Below are positions 5,584 to 6,541 of a stretch of 6,541 bases of DNA, piece after piece. The notes under the pieces were generated by a model that had not been told where the DNA came from, searched no databases, and saw only the letters and a list, made by a program, of their open reading frames with translations. The DNA comes from Chitinophagaceae bacterium (lineage in GTDB: Bacteria > Bacteroidota > Bacteroidia > Chitinophagales > Chitinophagaceae): the NCBI GenBank assembly GCA_030151745.1, contig JASLDA010000347.1, positions 1 through 6,541 of the forward strand, written 5' to 3'. Made by a program: the position numbers and the translations under genes. Each line of letters opens with the position of its first letter. Positions within the stretch are counted from its first letter, which is position 1.

Positions 5584-6459
5584 ATGAAGCGATCCTTTAC
5601 GTTTATTCTTTTGTTGATTGCGATGACGCTGCTGACCACGTCGTACAGCAGGGGTCCTTTTTTCGGCGGCACGGGCAACCGGACAGGGAGCGCGGGCTCC
5701 AGGGCTGGCTGCGACGGCCCGATCTGCCATGCGTCGAACGGGGGCAGCTCCAGCCTCAGCATCTCCCTGCTGCAAAATGGCGTACCGGTCTCCAGCTATA
5801 TCCCAGGCGCCTTTTACCAGATTCGCCTGACGCTCCCGGTTTCCGTACCCTATCTCCGCAATTTCGGCTTCCAGGCTTCTGTGGTCAAGGCGGCCGACGG
5901 GGTGACGCAGGCCGGGTTCCTGACCACCGGCGGCCGCAGCGATATCTCCGTGTACCAGGACGTGCTCGTGCAGCTCGTAGAACACAACCGCTATATCGCA
6001 GGCACGGCGATACCGCCGGGCGGGACCTTCCTCGACACCGTCTCGTTCGGATGGCAGGCCCCGGCGGCCGGCTTCGGATCGGTGCGGGTATACGCCGTGG
6101 TCAACGCCGTGGATTCCAGCGGCAGTCCGTCCGGGGACCAGCCCCGGGCCGGCTTCCAGGATTTCCGGGAGCAGAACGCGAACGGTGTCGCCGGAGCTCC
6201 GGCCCTGAAACCGCCGCTGCTGGTACCGAACACGCTCAGCACCGCAACGGAAGCCCTTGAGCTGCGGGGACTGACGCCGGGAGAACGCCTGAATCTCGCC
6301 ATCGTCGATATGCAGGGACGGGTCATCCAGCAGAAAAACGACCTTCAGGCAACAGACGGCTCGATACACCTCAGAATAGCCCCGCTGCCGGCTGGCCGGT
6401 TCCTGCTGGTGACAGCCCGGCAATCCCAGCTGCGCGCCCTGCCGTTCCAGGTAAAATAA
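5584..6459 (+). CDS. Secreted choice-of-anchor V (Reeler-like) protein with T9SS sorting domain
   Basis: The product is 291 residues. A signal peptide covers about 1-22 (MKRSFTFILLLIAMTLLTTS). About 30-195 matches the choice-of-anchor V / Reeler-like domain: a Gly-rich start with C43 and C48-H49 (AGCDGPICHAS), SYIPGAFYQI (71-80), FGFQASVV (95-102), VEHNRYIAGTAIP (132-144) and the closing VNAVDSSGSPSGDQPRAG (173-190). About 213-291 looks like a type A sorting domain: LNLAIVDMQGRVIQQ (236-250), SIHLRIAPLPAGRFLLV (260-276) and the basic-ending strand LPFQVK. This predicts export by Sec, then T9SS passage across the outer membrane with tail removal. Many relatives have a CxxCH motif near the start; here the spacing is C-X4-C-H. 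Function is unknown; cell-surface or adhesion roles are only guessed for such proteins. The start is the ATG that opens the signal peptide. The gene diverges from trmB with a 55-base gap and has no visible Shine-Dalgarno. Confidence 0.88.
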   Translation: MKRSFTFILLLIAMTLLTTSYSRGPFFGGTGNRTGSAGSRAGCDGPICHASNGGSSSLSISLLQNGVPVSSYIPGAFYQIRLTLPVSVPYLRNFGFQASVVKAADGVTQAGFLTTGGRSDISVYQDVLVQLVEHNRYIAGTAIPPGGTFLDTVSFGWQAPAAGFGSVRVYAVVNAVDSSGSPSGDQPRAGFQDFREQNANGVAGAPALKPPLLVPNTLSTATEALELRGLTPGERLNLAIVDMQGRVIQQKNDLQATDGSIHLRIAPLPAGRFLLVTARQSQLRALPFQVK

Positions 6460-6472
6460 TTGTCAGGCAGTA

Positions 6473-6501
6473 TTGCAAGCGGGAAGGCCTCCGTACTTTT
6501 C
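6473..6501 (+). promoter_or_regulatory. Possible promoter for the gene starting at 6521
   Basis: TTG (6473-6475) is followed after 18 bases by TACTTTTC (6494-6501), one mismatch from TAnnTTTG. The spacing fits the Bacteroidota -33/-7 arrangement. The expected start would leave a leader of about 12-15 bases before the ATG at 6521. Confidence 0.35.
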
Positions 6502-6520
6502 CGGAAATCCTTGTCACAAC

Positions 6521-6541
6521 ATGAAACGAAAACTACTCTTA
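6521..6541 (+). CDS. Start of a further gene, probably with a signal peptide (partial)
   Basis: Only seven codons are in the window, reading MKRKLLL. The two basic residues followed by leucines are how a signal peptide begins, and the secreted gene before it opens in the same style (MKRSF). The gap after that gene's stop is 61 bases, with no overlap and no clear terminator. Nothing can be said about the product. The call rests on the ATG position, the promoter-like sequence upstream and the open frame to the edge. Confidence 0.5.

Noticed and set aside
5529..5762. Longer start for trmB, adding 78 residues
   Set aside because: The added part overlaps the divergent gene and its signal peptide, and family members start at MGQKKLIRF; the ATG at 5528 is right after a TATCTTTG box.
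4884..6260. 458-codon open frame on the plus strand
   Set aside because: The first part is antisense to trmB and the rest is an off-frame of the choice-of-anchor V gene; the translation is Arg- and Gly-rich with no recognisable domain.
5428..6423. 331-codon open frame on the minus strand
   Set aside because: It is antisense to the secreted-protein gene and an off-frame of the trmB N-terminus; its composition is that of a shadow frame.
1..6541. CRISPR array, tRNA or rRNA genes, insertion sequences, attachment sites
   Set aside because: I saw no regularly spaced direct repeats, no tRNA-like cloverleaf or CCA end, no transposase or integrase motif and no flanking terminal inverted repeats. Short repeats could be missed by eye.

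Overview
The window looks like ordinary chromosome from a GC-rich member of the Bacteroidota, possibly a Chitinophaga-like lineage. The pointers are a choice-of-anchor V (Reeler-like) secreted protein ending in a type IX secretion sorting domain, a DUF5522 small protein, a YcbB-type L,D-transpeptidase lipoprotein, TAnnTTTG-like promoter boxes and almost no Shine-Dalgarno sequences. The genus is an inference and cannot be fixed from this stretch.

The minus strand carries a long run of genes, read from right to left. First comes trmB (tRNA m7G46 methyltransferase, 4821-5528), then a 67-residue Cys-rich DUF5522 protein (4637-4840), then a small alkyltransferase-like protein (4306-4650). These three open reading frames overlap, by 20 and about 14 bases. 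A murein L,D-transpeptidase lipoprotein follows 50 bases on (2600-4255). Then comes a 643-base stretch without an intact standard gene. It holds a GC-rich hairpin, a promoter-like box and a short RCC1-repeat remnant (2058-2366) whose signal peptide has no ordinary start codon. After it lie a heme-less cystathionine beta-synthase with a C-terminal pair of CBS domains (598-1956), a four-helix membrane protein (184-552) and, joined by TGATG, the first 61 codons of a helical-backbone metal receptor (BtuF-like fold) that runs off the left edge.

The plus strand carries, diverging from trmB across 55 bases, the secreted choice-of-anchor V protein (5584-6459). The first seven codons of another gene (6521 onward) follow and look like the start of a signal peptide.

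The trmB group joins tRNA modification with DNA-alkylation recognition and a probable metal-binding small protein. The left group joins homocysteine removal by transsulfuration with a possible corrinoid or metal-chelate binding protein, which suggests but does not prove a link to sulfur amino acid and B12 metabolism. I see no mobile element, CRISPR array, RNA gene, defence system or clearly novel multi-gene system. The more interesting points are the overlapping trmB/DUF5522/ATL unit with an A8 tract in the overlap, the alkyltransferase homologue lacking its catalytic cysteine, and the RCC1 remnant.
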